This document shows, piece by piece, positions 1 through 12,418 of a stretch of DNA of 64,000 nucleotides. Location of the stretch: the NCBI GenBank assembly GCA_006386115.1, contig VFIW01000069.1, positions 124,001 through 188,000 on the forward strand, in the 5' to 3' direction. Every line of letters starts with the position of its first letter. Within the stretch, counting starts at the first letter, position 1. The translations under genes were made by a program, and so were the position numbers. Below the pieces are notes generated by a model. It saw nothing but the letters and a program-made list of their open reading frames with translations. It was not told the DNA's origin and searched no databases. This DNA comes from Globisporangium splendens. Taxonomy: Eukaryota > Oomycota > Peronosporomycetes > Pythiales > Pythiaceae.

Positions 1-1464
1 CTCAGCACGCGCGACGGTCTCGGCTGCTTTCGCGTCAGCCTTCGCTTTGATCTCTTGGATCGTGGCCTGAAGCTGCACATCCATGGCCAGCTTCTCGGCG
101 TCCAGGACCGCGATGTCGGCGTCACCCTGCGCGGCGATCTCCGCGGCGATACTCTGAGTCTCAGCTCGAATTTGCGCGATCTTGAGGTCCGCGGCGACCT
201 TGATGTTGTTGCAGCGCACGCGTGTCTCCTGCTCGATTTGCTCCTGCACCAATCTGGTATCGGCCACGATCAGGTCGATTTCTTTGCGGATCTCGGCGCA
301 TTTCGCGAACCCGGTCGACTCTTCCTCCATGAGCATGACCTTGCGCTTGAGCTTGGTCGTGTCGATCTCCTCCTTGTATTGCAGCAACTGCATGTCGCTG
401 CGCTGTTTCATGTTTTGCTCCTTGATCGCACTCAAGTGGGTCGTGCGGCTCTGCATCTGGTCCTGGAACGCGTCTGGCAACGTCACCGTCGTGATCGCCA
501 CACTCGTGATCTCGACGCCGTACGAATTGAATTGCGCGTTCAAGTTGCGACGAATGTCTTCCGTCACGCAGTACAAAACGCGAGCAGCGGGAAGTGCGTT
601 GCCATCCTCATCCACCCCTTTGGAGTACTGGATCTCCTCCGAGTTGGTGCGCAGGTTGAGCGCACCCGTCTGGAATCGCTCTTTCATCGTGCCATCTCGC
701 AGCTGATACACTTCGGTGTGCTGCACGCTACGCGCGAGTGCGCGCACGGCCTCGTCCTGGGCAGCACGGAGCTGCACTTCGAGGCCGTTGGGGCCGAGCT
801 CGTACACGAATCGGCGCACGAGCCCTGGGTCCTCACCCTTGGAGGCGTCCCCCATGATGCGCAGCACGGAGCAGATGTTGATTCCGACGGTCACGTCGTC
901 CGCGGTCTTGCAGCCTTTCACGGGCGTATCAAACACGATGTACTGCTGCGTGACCAGGTGCGCGACCTTGGTGAACAGCGAAGCCCAGTGGAAACCTGGA
1001 GGCCACACGGTTGATTTCGTGCCGTCTGGCGCGACATAATCGATATCGCAGCCTTGGTGCTGCACGAGTGCATATGTGCCTTCGGGGACGCGGATGTACG
1101 GCTTGAGCAGACTTCGGGCCGGGTTGATGATCACGACAGTGTTTCCGTCGCAGTTGGCGCCAAACAGTCGATTCGCGGCATCCACTTGACGCGCACGCTG
1201 ATACAACAGGTTCGTGTGCTTCTCCGCATCGAGCTGGTTCCCCTGGCGGATCTGAATGCCCTGAGACGCCGAGGAAGCTTGAGGTTGAGAGGCGCGCTGA
1301 GTCTGAGAAGCTTGGGGTCGAGACTGTTGCCGTTGCGGCTGAGAGGCTTGAGCCTGGGAGCTCTGCGCTTGTGTGGGAGGTGGATAGATCTCATACTGCG
1401 TGCGAGGCAGAGAACGTTGGTCCTGAGGACGTTGCTGTTGGTCGTTGAAGGGAGAGGAGAACAT
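1..1464 (-). CDS. SPFH/band-7 domain protein A (C-terminus beyond left edge)
   Basis: An uninterrupted minus-strand frame of 488 codons runs from an ATG at 1464 to base 1, so the 3' end lies outside the window. Residues 1-70 are a Gln/Ser/Ala/Pro-rich low-complexity leader. A conserved segment of about 110-330 follows, with stretches such as VPEGTYALVQHQG, WPPGFHWASLFTKVAH and YGVEITSVAITTVTLPDAFQ, typical of the SPFH (stomatin/prohibitin/flotillin) fold. After that comes a long Ala/Glu/Lys-rich helical region (IRAETQSIAAEIAAQGDAD), as in flotillin-like coiled coils. Family members form ring-like oligomers on membranes and organise microdomains; no transmembrane segment is obvious in the part seen. 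A second SPFH gene is transcribed away from it 1.3 kb to the right. The family assignment is secure; flotillin versus another SPFH subgroup is not resolved. Confidence 0.88.
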   Translation of the reverse strand, partial: MFSSPFNDQQQRPQDQRSLPRTQYEIYPPPTQAQSSQAQASQPQRQQSRPQASQTQRASQPQASSASQGIQIRQGNQLDAEKHTNLLYQRARQVDAANRLFGANCDGNTVVIINPARSLLKPYIRVPEGTYALVQHQGCDIDYVAPDGTKSTVWPPGFHWASLFTKVAHLVTQQYIVFDTPVKGCKTADDVTVGINICSVLRIMGDASKGEDPGLVRRFVYELGPNGLEVQLRAAQDEAVRALARSVQHTEVYQLRDGTMKERFQTGALNLRTNSEEIQYSKGVDEDGNALPAARVLYCVTEDIRRNLNAQFNSYGVEITSVAITTVTLPDAFQDQMQSRTTHLSAIKEQNMKQRSDMQLLQYKEEIDTTKLKRKVMLMEEESTGFAKCAEIRKEIDLIVADTRLVQEQIEQETRVRCNNIKVAADLKIAQIRAETQSIAAEIAAQGDADIAVLDAEKLAMDVQLQATIQEIKAKADAKAAETVARAE

Positions 1465-1535
1465 GGAGATAAATCGCCGAGGGGCTGATTAAGTAGTACT
1501 CTGTATGCCACGCTGCTGCTGGTGTCGGTGTCTAC

Positions 1536-1554
1536 AAGGCAAATGTGGCAATGC
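1536..1554 (-). promoter_or_regulatory. Inr/FPR-like core promoter of SPFH gene A
   Basis: On the minus strand this reads GCATTGCCACATTTGCCTT, resembling the oomycete initiator plus flanking promoter region (TCATT-YYN followed by CAWTTT). It lies about 70-90 bases upstream of the ATG at 1464. Identified by pattern only; one base of extra spacing is needed in the middle. Confidence 0.4.
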
Positions 1555-2117
1555 ACGTGGCCGCGAACAGCTCCAAAGGAGCGCCGCACTTGTGACAACA
1601 GCGTGCACCTATTATAGTACTCGAGTGGACCTCTGCAGGTACTTGATTCGGTAATTTACTTATCTTCGCGGAATAATTACGCGACATGATCCCCATCCCT
1701 CTCGACTACTGACTCGAAAAAAAAAGGTGGTGGATACACGGTATACTCGATAGATTCAACGGTGACCAGAAGATGCCGCAGTGGGTTCCAACGCTTCTAA
1801 CTGGCGCGCGGCAGCATTTCTTTGAAGAGTGGATATGGTGATTTGTAGCAACTTGACATTTCCTATGGGCTCACCACCACGTACGCATTCATAAATATTG
1901 GTGGCTTGTGCAAAGCACCTTGAATCATGGTCCATGACTCAAGAAACCCAGTGATTTACAGATCTCAGATTATCACGAGCTGGATTCCCGTTCGAATGCA
2001 CGGTGGCAGCGGAAAATAGAGGAACCACACTGACGCACCACCTTGTGCGATCACGTTCGCAATCTCAGGGTGTGCCGCGTGACGTTAATTCTTGCATTAG
2101 TGGGTACAGCATCGAAC

Positions 2118-2152
2118 AGAGAGAGAGAGAGAGAGAGAGGGGGGAGAGAGAG
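2118..2152. repeat. (GA)n microsatellite
   Basis: An imperfect run of GA dinucleotides interrupted by a short G run, inside the divergent intergenic region. Confidence 0.95.
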
Positions 2153-2763
2153 TATTGCGGCTGTACGCTTGAGCCAAAGCCGATCGTCACGGATGTACCC
2201 AGAATCACCAGTGCGTTGTACCCAATGCAACTCGAGACATGTTAATTAAAGACGTGGATTTGACCACTCTAACAGCCAATGCGCAACGCGAGCAGTGCTT
2301 AATCGAGTCCAGGATGCAAATTGACAGCTTTGTTAAGGGCTCTAATGCTGCAGAATCACGAATGTGGACTGTTAAAATCTGACCTACATGCAGCTCGTGT
2401 CAGATTAACCACAACACGCTAATCAAAGGATATAGTTCCAGGCAGGACACGTCTTTAAATCTACCAAGACCTGCTTGTACGGATAGCGTTTGCACTGAGT
2501 CTTCTCCCTCATGCTTCTTCCTTAAGTGTTCTGCACCGTTATGTGGTGCTCCCAACTTCAATCAGCGCGTGGCTGGTTCATCACGCATGGCCCGTTTCTA
2601 CACCCCATTGTGGGTCTCTTTTGCAAGTAATTTATTTTTTGTTTCTGTGCACTGACGCGACCATCACTCTCAATGGTACCTCAACTCAGAATATAGTGCA
2701 CACACCTCACCTTCCAAGAGCTGCAGAACGCGCGCACACGTGTCTTTGGTTGCGTTGTCTGTG

Positions 2764-2779
2764 TTCATTTCTCCAATTG
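2764..2779 (+). promoter_or_regulatory. Inr/FPR-like core promoter of SPFH gene B
   Basis: TTCATTTCTCCAATTG closely resembles the oomycete initiator (TCATTYYN) followed by the flanking CAWTTT box, with one extra base between them. It ends 16 bases before the ATG at 2796, the usual short 5' leader distance, and so supports that start. Confidence 0.55.
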
Positions 2780-2795
2780 CCACGACAAGCGCAAG

Positions 2796-4209
2796 ATGAC
2801 GATGACCACCTCCAGCCAACGCTACAACCACCTCGTGCAGGCCGACATCTCCAAACCCATGGACGGTGCGTAGTGCTAGGAATCCTCGATCTTGCGTGTG
2901 CGCTGGTGACACTAATCAGGTGGGTGTATGCGTGTCTATGCCATCCACAGCCATGAAACACTTCAATGCGGCGAGTACGAGCGGCAAGATCCCTTTGGTG
3001 CTTATCCCAAAGTACCCGACGCTGATCAAGTTCTTTATGCGCGTTCCATCGGGAATGTAAGTGCGCTTGCTACATGCTGCTATGAAGGGCAGATTTTGAT
3101 CCGTTCTAGAAACGTGCGTTTGTTTCTTGCACGAAAATCATAGGTGGGTGCTCAAGCAGCGATGGAATGCGCACGCCGGTATGATGGACCCGGGGCTCAA
3201 GATGTTCTGGCCAGCGTGGAACCGCATTTCCCACATTGTCACGAAGCAAGCCGTATCGTACTCGAACCCCGTGCGCTTCTGCCCAACGTCAGACAACGTG
3301 ATGGTCGACATCGACATTTCGATTAGTTTTCAGATCGGACCCACGGAAGAAGACGCCGTCAAGTTTGTGTATTGCCTCGGTGCGCACCGCTTTGATGAGT
3401 TGCTCTACAGCCTCACGGTTGAGGCTATTCGTGGCCTGGTGCACTCTGTGCGTCACGATCAAGTCCACGACTTGCGTGAAGAGTTTGCGCTTGGCATGAA
3501 GAAGGATCTGAACAACAAGTTGCAGAACTATGGCGTGTTCATCCACAACGTCAAGGTCACGAACGTTGATCTCCCACCAAACCTCTCGGCGACGCTCGAA
3601 GAGACCACCGCGTTCAAGACACGAATGGAAGAACAGGAGAAGAACCACGAGAACCGATTGCGTATCCTGCTGAACGAAGAAACCCAAAAGCTCACAGCAC
3701 TGCAAAAGGAAAACGACCGCGCGATCCAAGATTTGCTCGCTGAGAAGACCCGAGCGATGATCCATCGCGAAGAGATGCGCACGAACGCCGAAGCCAAGTC
3801 ACAAGTCGCGATCGCCGAACAAATTGCAGCCAGCGAGAACAAGATCAAGGAAGTCGAAGGGCTCAAGCAGGATGCGCTGGCCACAGCCACGGCTGACACC
3901 GTGCAGCGCAAGGCACTGCCAACCGTCGAGCTCAGCAACCTGCAGAGAGAGTTTGAGAAGTACGTGAGCGTCGCCAAGGTCAAGAGTGAGGCCGTGCTGA
4001 AGGCGTCCGAGAAAGAGGCTGCGCAGATTCTCGCCAACGCCGAAGCCGAGGGCAACTCGTCCGCAGCTTTGGTCGCTAAGCGCGACTTCGAGTACCAGCA
4101 AAAGAAGATCGCGATGGAAGCGAAGCTAGCCGAGTGCGTGCCGCTCGTGATCAGCGGCAAGAACGGCGACGACCTGATTCGCCAGACCCTGGCATTCTCC
4201 AGCTCATGA
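2796..4209 (+). CDS. SPFH/band-7 domain protein B
   Basis: Three exons: 2796-2865, 2951-3056 and 3144-4209. Introns begin GTGCGT and GTAAGT and end CAG and TAG, and the phases join cleanly to give 413 aa. The central region (about 45-230) has SPFH features: LIPKYPTLIKFFMRVPSGMW, FCPTSDNVMVDIDISISFQI, and YGVFIHNVKVTNVDLPPNL at its end. A long charged helix of about 235-390 follows, rich in Glu/Lys/Ala (EETTAFKTRMEEQEKNHENR). No signal peptide or obvious membrane span is present, so membrane attachment would be peripheral or by acylation. The protein is a divergent paralogue of the leftward SPFH gene at 1-1464. It probably assembles membrane scaffolds; the exact subfamily is uncertain. Confidence 0.9.
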
Positions 4210-4383
4210 GCTTTCTCCGACAGACATCTACTTGAGAAGGGATATTTTCGAGTTCATTTTTTATATTGCCGATAAAAGAAGTCGGCCGCATGCTCCACGC
4301 GAAAATAAAGTTGAGATTTCTCTCAGCTACCAGCCAGCGAGATCTCACATACATGTTACACATAAAAATACCTGGTTGCCGTA

Positions 4384-7300
4384 TCAATTCATAAGATGCG
4401 AAAGCATCTGACTCGAATCGCCTTGATGCTGGAAGTCTGGAGCTGTGGTCGCGAGCACGGGAGGATCGATCTGGTGGACACTCGCTCCAAACTTTGGATG
4501 CGACGTCAAAATCAAAAACCTTTCCACGCGTGCGACTAGCTCGCCGTTGATACCAACGTAGTCAAACTTGCCCAGTAAATCCGTGTACCCATCCTTGTAG
4601 AACTGTGCTGCTGCACTTGAGGAAGATGACACTTTGGCGTACACTTTGACGTAGCATCGAGACACTGGCATTCCCTTGTGGAAGACCTGCAGCATGCCGC
4701 TCTGCTTCATCACGTCCACTTGCAAACTCGAATTGAAATACGGACGTACCACGTCAATAGGGGCTGCCGCGCTTTCGATCTCACGGGACTCGGTCGCTTC
4801 TCGCACACGCACCATCATTTGTTGCCCCTGTAACTCCTGTGGAATGGACACCTCTGTCTGGGCAGGCGAGTTCCCGCTTGGCGTTAACACCAGCTTGACT
4901 GACATTCGATGCCGAGGCTGGACGAGCAGCACGCTCGACGTGGAAGTCGACGAGTTCGAAAACGTGCCGAACGGCTTGGTTGAGAACATGAACTCGACAT
5001 CGATGGGATAGAACGAGATCTCGCATTCGCCTAAATGCTGCGAGCTCACGTGAATTTTGCCGTCACTCACGACAGCATCCAACTTCACTTGAAGGGTGCG
5101 TGACTCAGGTGGAGCTGGCGGCAAGTCGGCTATTTCCTTTTCACTAGCAGAGGCAGAACCTGAAATCTGAAGAGACTCGTAAACTGCTTGGTTCACCTTG
5201 TGGTCTTCAAACGCGTCATATTCCGCGATGAACTCGCCCAAGCGCACGAATCGCTCGCGCCATCGTGCATGAGGGTGCTTCTTGTACTTTGCAACATTGC
5301 GGCGCGTGACAGCAAAGTTGCACTCGTCCTGGTCTCGGAACAAATCCAAGTACGAGTCAACGTAGTCAAACTGGACGGTGTTCTCGACGGTGGTCTTCTT
5401 CGACGGCGGCAATGCCTGCAAGCGTGAAAACAGGTGCATTGCATCCTCCATCCGATTGAACAGAAGCATGAAGTACGCCAGCACGAGCAACTGCTGGCCG
5501 TCTAACGTGGCGAACATTTCCAGTCGACAACAAAGAGCATGGTAGAACGCGCGAGCGTTCTTGTTCAAAATACGACCACCATTTGTGCTAATACCGCTTG
5601 CTGAGTTCATTGCCGGCACTGATCCTTTCGCTTCGTGAACGCGACGATGCAGAAATGGTCCAAACTCAGTGTGATCAAAGCCATCGGTCGACAAGTAGCT
5701 GAACAGCTCCGTCGTCGAGAAGAACGCCGTGCTCAATCCCAAGCCAGCAGTCTTCGTAAGGCTCGTCGCGCTTCTCAGGTACTCCTTGATCGCATCAAGA
5801 TCGTTATGAACAAACGCGTACTTCCATATGCCTTCGTTATAGATCATTTTGCCGCGCAGAAACGAAGTCAAGCCGCAGTAAAATGCAATGTCCTTGCATC
5901 GCCAGAACGCAAGTCCCAAGTCCACGCTGAGTATATCTTTTTGACTTGACAAGCACTGCACCACTTCATCTATCGACCCGCGCGCTGCCACGTCGCTCCA
6001 CGAAGCCAAATCCACGAGCGTTACCTTTCGCAACACAGTTACAGTGGTATCGGTTTTTGCCCAAGCCACAACCTTTCCGTCGATGGCAGCGTGAGCAGGG
6101 TACTGGTCATACTCACCCGTCTCGGGAAAGTAAAAGTGAACCTCGTACTTCATGGTTGTGTTTGCGGGTGCGTTAAATACATGGTTTCTCGTGTAGTAAC
6201 TCGATTCATTGAGTGGGATGGCGCCTTGCGGAATCTGCATCAGCAAGTTGATTCCAGAGAGCTCGGAGTCAGTGGTGTTGCTCACGGTCACTTCGTAAGT
6301 GTACTTTGTGCCGACAACAACCTCAAGCACTGATGGTTGAGTGCTCTTAAAGTGGATGATTCTTTGCCTCACAATCAGCTTTGAGTTTGGATCATCTTCA
6401 CACTCGCCAATTTCAATGCTTTGATGGTACAGGAGGACGTCATTTTTTGGCATCAACTCCACTTGGGAACCGCAGGGTAGAGAGGTAATGTGAGTTGAGC
6501 CAGTCGTTTGCATCGGGAGATCCACGACAGCAAGGGCCAGTAGTCCCTCGCTCAGCGATAGCAACGCCTCAGGTAAAAACGAGCTCACAAAGCGCGACTC
6601 GCTTGCGCCTGGACTTGACTTTACTCGCAACAGATACTCTGCATACGCCTTCCAAAAACTGTTTTTCCCGTCAAGTTGCGCTCGTTGGGTGTGGAAAAAT
6701 CTCTTGTCTTGTAGCCTGCGAACCTTCCCTGGCGGGATGTAAGCGGTTTCAGCTTTTGCTGCTTTTGGCTTCTCCGACTGGATCTCATTGCATTCACCTT
6801 CACTCTCGTCGTCTTCGCTAGGTACACTCTCAACGCCAAAATTGTCGTCGCTGTCAGCAAAGTCATCTTGATGATCGAATTCGAAGTTAGGCTGACCACG
6901 ATGAACATGGCGTCTACGAACCATAGAACGTGAAGATAGGCTCATTCCTCCTGGATGCGCTAGGGCACACATTTGATTCATCAATGCGTAAGGTGGGCGT
7001 ATTGGAGAGTACGCTGGACTTGTTGGACTATACGACGCGGCGATACCAAAGGTGCTTGCCATGTCATTTATAAATGTGCCGTCCCCCAGTTGGGGGTTCT
7101 GATGAAGTTGCGGTGCGTTCTCGCTTCTAGGTGCTGTTCCTAACGCATTCGGCGCAATCGCACGTTGAGCGATTACTGATGCGAAGAGGCTTTTCATCTT
7201 TCCGGAGGAGACACTTGCCACATCGAGATGCACGCGCTGACAGATACGCTCCACGTCGCTTGTCGACGGCATTCGTTCTGCAATCAGCAGCTTCTCGATG

Positions 7301-10300
7301 ACACTCAGCGCTTGGAAAGCACCTGGTGCAGAGTACAAGTTGTGCAGCGCTATTTTATCATCGAGCAGGTAATAGTCGATCAACGATTTGCTGATCTTGG
7401 ACGCCACGAGTGGTCTCACATATAACTGGAAGAACGCAGGATCCTTGTGGAGCAGGAACACATTCAAATCATCCGACGCGTTTGCAAAGTATAACCTGAC
7501 TTTTGCATCCCGATCCATTCGGTTCCACTCTTGAAGGTACTCGACCAGCCTGTGCACTTCATTCTCTCTGCAGAGACTTTTCCACAATTTCAACACATCC
7601 TCGATACTTGTATAAATGGCATACTTCGTCGAGCTAGAGCGAGCCAAAATACGTTTGGTACCAGCACGCACTGTGTCATGAAGCTGTTTCAGCAAATAGT
7701 GGCCTGATTGAGGCTGTAATGCTTGATCTTTCACCAATCGGATATCACGCTTCGCAATCTCTGTGACAAGTTCTTCTTGGCTACCAGTTGAGAGTGTCAT
7801 AAGCGATTCACTCGAGCAAATCTGTCCCTTTGCATGATCAATGGCCACCACGATTACTTCGAAGGCACCAGGTGTGTCTCCTCTATCCAAACTGGTCGAG
7901 AAGAACTCCAACGAACTCAAATCAATGCGCACGATCCCATCAGTGCCAACTCCCCAAGTCGATACAACCTGAGCCCGACTAGCTAGGAATGTTGTACTTG
8001 GGATTCCGTCAGTAGGGATATCTCCAGAATAACCAGACCTGAGATGGCGCCTTTGGGATTGTTGCTGTTGTAATTGACTAAGCATGGCGCCTTGATTGAG
8101 CGCAGTATCTAAGACCTTGTCACCTGCGACCATAACGACGTCCTCCATATCCGTCCTGTCGATTTCAAAAGGGGTTTGCAAGAGAGACGGCTTTGGAAGA
8201 CTGGATTCGCCCAAGAAGATGGGCGAGTTTGGCTTCGACTGAGACAACAAGCGCCGTTTGAGGATGTACTGGTACTCGTCACTCATTTTACGCTTCTTCA
8301 GGTACTTGCTCTCCAACAGCGATGTCTCGAACGCAGGATCTGATTGCAGCGACTTTGCCAACACCTGACAAATACTCTTCTTTTGGGGATCCAGAAACTG
8401 CTTCAACGTCACAATCAGTTGCGTCGATCTTGGAGAGAAATTTCTCAATTGTATCTCCAGCACGGAAATGTCCTGCTTGCTATCACACTTGATACTCTGC
8501 GAGAAGATCACCAACGGACGAGAAGGGCTTGCTAGAACCGACTGCTTCTGCTGAATTAGCACGTCGCTTGAACTAGAGTGCAGCCTAGTCTTCTTGCCCA
8601 CCACGGAAATGGGGAATTCCACATTCACTGGCCGAATGCATAATGCAAACAGCCCGGCAGAATGTATAGTAACACTCATGAGAACGGGTGTACCTGACTC
8701 GTTCTTGATAATCTCAATCGTGGAGTTGGCGGCAGCACTCTCAAGAACACGATCAGAAAAACGGAACTTGATTACACGATACAACGACACCAAGTTTTTC
8801 TCATACCACGCGAGTAGTTGGCTCTGACAGTTTCTCGGGATCGGGATCTCGATCGTGTCACCAGTAGCGCAGTTCACATGTTGAGCCTTCACATCAGTCT
8901 GACGAGCGTTCGGTAAGTCCCAGGACCATCGAGACTCCACACTGACTTGCCGAACTCCGTCTAGAGCACCCAGCTTGATTTCCCCATTGCTGTCGGATTG
9001 CAGTCTGACGACTATGTTTTTAGTAGAATGGATATGCTTGCACGAAAGCTGCACTTCTGTGTTTTGTATCGCTTCGCCATTGTGGCCAAGCAGAAGCAAG
9101 TTGAACTCTTGAGCAGAAGGAGCCAACGACGCTCCTGGAATAGGTCGACGAACCAAGTGAGGCGAATAGTGAAGCGGGTACTTGGTGACATGCTGGACGC
9201 TAAATAGTTTACTGGTGCTCAGACTTCGTGCCGCAAGCTTGTTGCTGTCGGAATCAAGCGAAGACTCGTCCCTTCCCTTGCTTGCGCTGAGCGAAACGGT
9301 AAAGAAATCGGTATCCAGCGGGATTTCAAAGCTGAGATTGGACTGCTGGAACTCATTCATGTCGGCAAAGCGAAACTCTTCTTTGGTATGACCCGCGTCA
9401 GTTCCTCTGACTTTGGCAAAGTGTATTATCACGTTCACGTTCGTCAACTCATCCAAAGGCAGCTGCGTAGCACCAATGTACACGCGCGGTTGAGTAATGA
9501 GGTGAGCTGTTGCGCCAGAAACCAGTTGCTGGCAGTCAATGTGCATATCAGCGATCAGTTCCAAGTCGCCAGTGAGGTAATTGAAGGATGGCGAAAACGA
9601 ACCAAAGTCGTCATGACAATAGACGATCGCAAATGTGTCGGCAACCGCAGATTGCTGTAAGTTCCGAAATGGAACGAGGATTTTTCCAGTAGCATCGGCA
9701 GTGTACGTCCGTCCCGGTTGCGCTTTCCTCGACGAGTTGAGCACCACCACTTTGGCATCTCGAACCACTTCCCCATTTTCGTCGAGAACCGACAGCTCCT
9801 GACCATTCATCGTGACCCGATCAACGTGTCGCAAAAACCCTTTTCGGAGAATAGCGCGGCAGGTTTGCCCATTTTCGAGCACTTCGACGACGAAGACCCC
9901 ACGTTTGTGCTTGGTTTGTGGAAACGAAATCGCAATTCGTGACTCCTGGAAGGCAGACAAATGGCTCAAGTCGATGTGCTGCTCGTCGTTCGGCAACAGA
10001 CCATCCACATTAATGCTTCCTGGAATCTCTCTGCGAAAGCGTGAGTAGTACTCCGTTGAACGAACTTCGTACAGATGCACGGTCACGTGCTTGATGTTTC
10101 GGGCACGAACGTGGATGGACAGTTCATCTTCCGGGCTGAAATAAGCCGGACTTGAGTCACAAAACGCAAGTTCTGACGAGCTCGAGAGCTCGGCAAGATA
10201 ATCATTTTCTTGCTGAGACAAGTGCTTCGACCACTCCAATGCATTTCCTTGCCCAGTCTTGATCATGCATCGAGCCTTTACAGATCGTAGAAAGGCTTTG

Positions 10301-12418
10301 TCCAGTTCATTATCAAGTAAAGCCTCAATGTCTTCTGACACACCGGCGCTCCACAGTGTCGACAAGGCTTCCTCAATCATCAGACGGTCAGTATCTTTAT
10401 ACACGCTCTTGAAGCCAAGTTGTGCCGCAAGCGTAGCGCAGGTTGCATCAGCTGAGCCATCGAACTTTACAAAATCTTCGCCTGGAACGTCGACGCTTAT
10501 CGGGTTAAACATGCTTTCAGCATGGAAGCGAGGAAACTGGATATACTCGAGCAGCGTCTGGAGAAGGTTCGAGTCAGTCGGATCTCTCCAGTGCCGACGT
10601 TGCAACAGTAGAAGCTTCTGGTAGAGAAGGACCAGCCGTAAGCCGTTCAAGCGACCTGAAAACACGTTCGTGAATGCCAGACACGCCGAGAGATGCTCCA
10701 GTTCATAGGTGCTCTGCGTGGCATCGCGACGATCAAGTAGTTCCTTTTTTCCGTCCTCTGCTGCTGCTTGGAGCAATTGGACACCGTGGACCGCAAACTG
10801 GATGTTGTCTCGAAAAAGTGCAGGCTCCATTTCCAGCATCTCGTTCAAGTGAGAGACAGAGAGTTTGTTGTGCACCTGCCGAAAGCCAAATCCGCGATTC
10901 GTTGACTTGATGCTTTCCCGTTTGATATCTTCGACAATCACAGCCAGATATCTGCACACCGCCAGTGCAATAAATAGACCACATTACTTGGAGTTAGTTT
11001 TCAATACTGTGGTTCATGGCCCTCGTGAAGACGAAGCTGTTGTCAATGTACAGTAAACATTGATTCATAGGCACGCACCCTTTCACGTCGACATATTCGA
11101 ACACAAACTCGTCCAAAAACATCTCCAGGAGTGCCCAACGCTGAACATCCGTCACGGCTGTCCCCCCAGCGTTGTAAAGCAGATGAGTGAAGACCAGTTC
11201 TCGAGCGTGAGCATCCAAAGCGCACAAGTCAACGCGTGCTGTGCCACGAAGTGACATGTCGTCCAATGGTCCCCACGTTCGGTTGATGATATCAATCACG
11301 ATGGCATTGATGTCAAACAGCAAGTTGCTAACCAAACATCGAGACACAGAACAGCACACAGACAGAACGTGAGACACAAAAACAATATGCACTGGCACTT
11401 CAAAAGCTTACTCCAAGTGCGTAGGCAGCGTATTGACGTCCACACTGGCAGCGACATTAGCAGGAGCAATGTCTGTAAAAGCAATCCCCAATGCAGCCCC
11501 GAGATCCTTTGTCGTGAGTGCAATCTGTTCGTTCACCAGCGCGTAGTCTTTGACAACTCCATCATCCTCGCTCAACGGCATCCAGGTTCGGTTCACGATG
11601 TCTACCGCAATGGCATCGACGTCGCGTAGTGAGCTGCTACTTTACATCGACGCGCAGAACACATCACACAAATGAATTGCTTGAGACTGTGAATGTAAGG
11701 CAAAACAAAATAAGCCCTCATAGGTGACTTACTCCACACGCAGCACATTGGACTCCGTAGCGACATAGTCAATCCCCATTGCATTGTCGATTGTCTCTGA
11801 CGTGCGCGCAATCTATACATGAGTAAACGTACGATTTATAACCAGCCGATTATTGCACAAATCCCACCCACCAAAAAGATGAAAACAGATAGGAGCAGCA
11901 TGCATGCATACCTTGCTGTCTTTGTTTCCACTCGCTTCGAGCGACGCCTGAGCTCGGCTCCGCAGCTCCAGTTCCAGCAGCATCAGACGCTGCTGCACTC
12001 GCGTCGCCTTCTTGTAGCACTGCTTCATGGAAAGCAGCTGGATCACGTTCATGAGCTGGGCTTTGTTTTGCTCCAGAAACTGGGTTGCCTTGGCCACTGC
12101 GCTCTCTCCTCCATCATCTTCTTTTTGTTCTTCTTCAGTATCACCATCACCTTGAGTCCCCTGCAGCAGCAGCAATTGCAGCTCGTGCAGGTCACACAGC
12201 GCCGAATAGTACAACGCATCGGCCGTTCCCGGCAGCAGCGACGCGCGCACGACGTCGCGCTTCTCGTTCACACTGCGCGCGATGGCGAACTGCTCGTGGA
12301 ACGCGATCTGCAGCGTCTCGCGGGCGTCCTCACTGATCGTCGCCGCTGGCGCGAGGCTGCCGCCGCCTTCGCTCTGCAGCGCGGTCTCGTACGCAGCGGT
12401 GTCGCTCACTAGTGCCAT
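4384..12418 (-). CDS. Giant alpha-2-macroglobulin-like (MG-domain) protein
   Basis: Five exons on the minus strand: 12418-11912, 11812-11733, 11633-11412, 11327-11079 and 10951-4384. All junctions have GT..AG borders and consistent phases, giving about 2,541 aa; the last exon alone holds 2,189 codons. The start is the first ATG in the frame; an extra upstream exon is possible because a TTTCCAG acceptor lies at about 12467. There is no signal peptide. Residues 1-350 are helical; exons 3 and 4 repeat a motif (DIVNRTWMPL / DIINRTWGPL). The remainder is beta-rich, with segments such as VTVHLYEVRSTEYYSRFRR, CEISFYPIDVEFMF and RFLILTSHPKFGASV that recall MG domains of macroglobulin-like proteins of bacteria, notably (from memory) planctomycetes. 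No CGEQ thioester motif was seen. A low-complexity linker near residue 1660 contains two YSPTSPA-type heptads. Function unknown; an intracellular scaffold role is a guess. Confidence 0.75.

Larger units (their letters stand above)
1465..2795. other. Divergent intergenic region between the two SPFH genes
   Basis: About 1.3 kb shared by two genes transcribed in opposite directions. It contains the Inr/FPR-like sites listed separately and a GA microsatellite. No coding frame with recognisable content was found; the short frames at 2003-2249 merely read through the GA repeat. Confidence 0.6.

Noticed and set aside
55..1014. 319-codon plus-strand frame at the left edge
   Set aside because: Antisense shadow of SPFH gene A, whose frame has clear SPFH motifs.
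11602..11820. Small independent genes upstream of the MG-domain gene (10994-12466, minus)
   Set aside because: The frames join with GT..AG introns and matching phases into the MG-domain gene, so they are its first exons.
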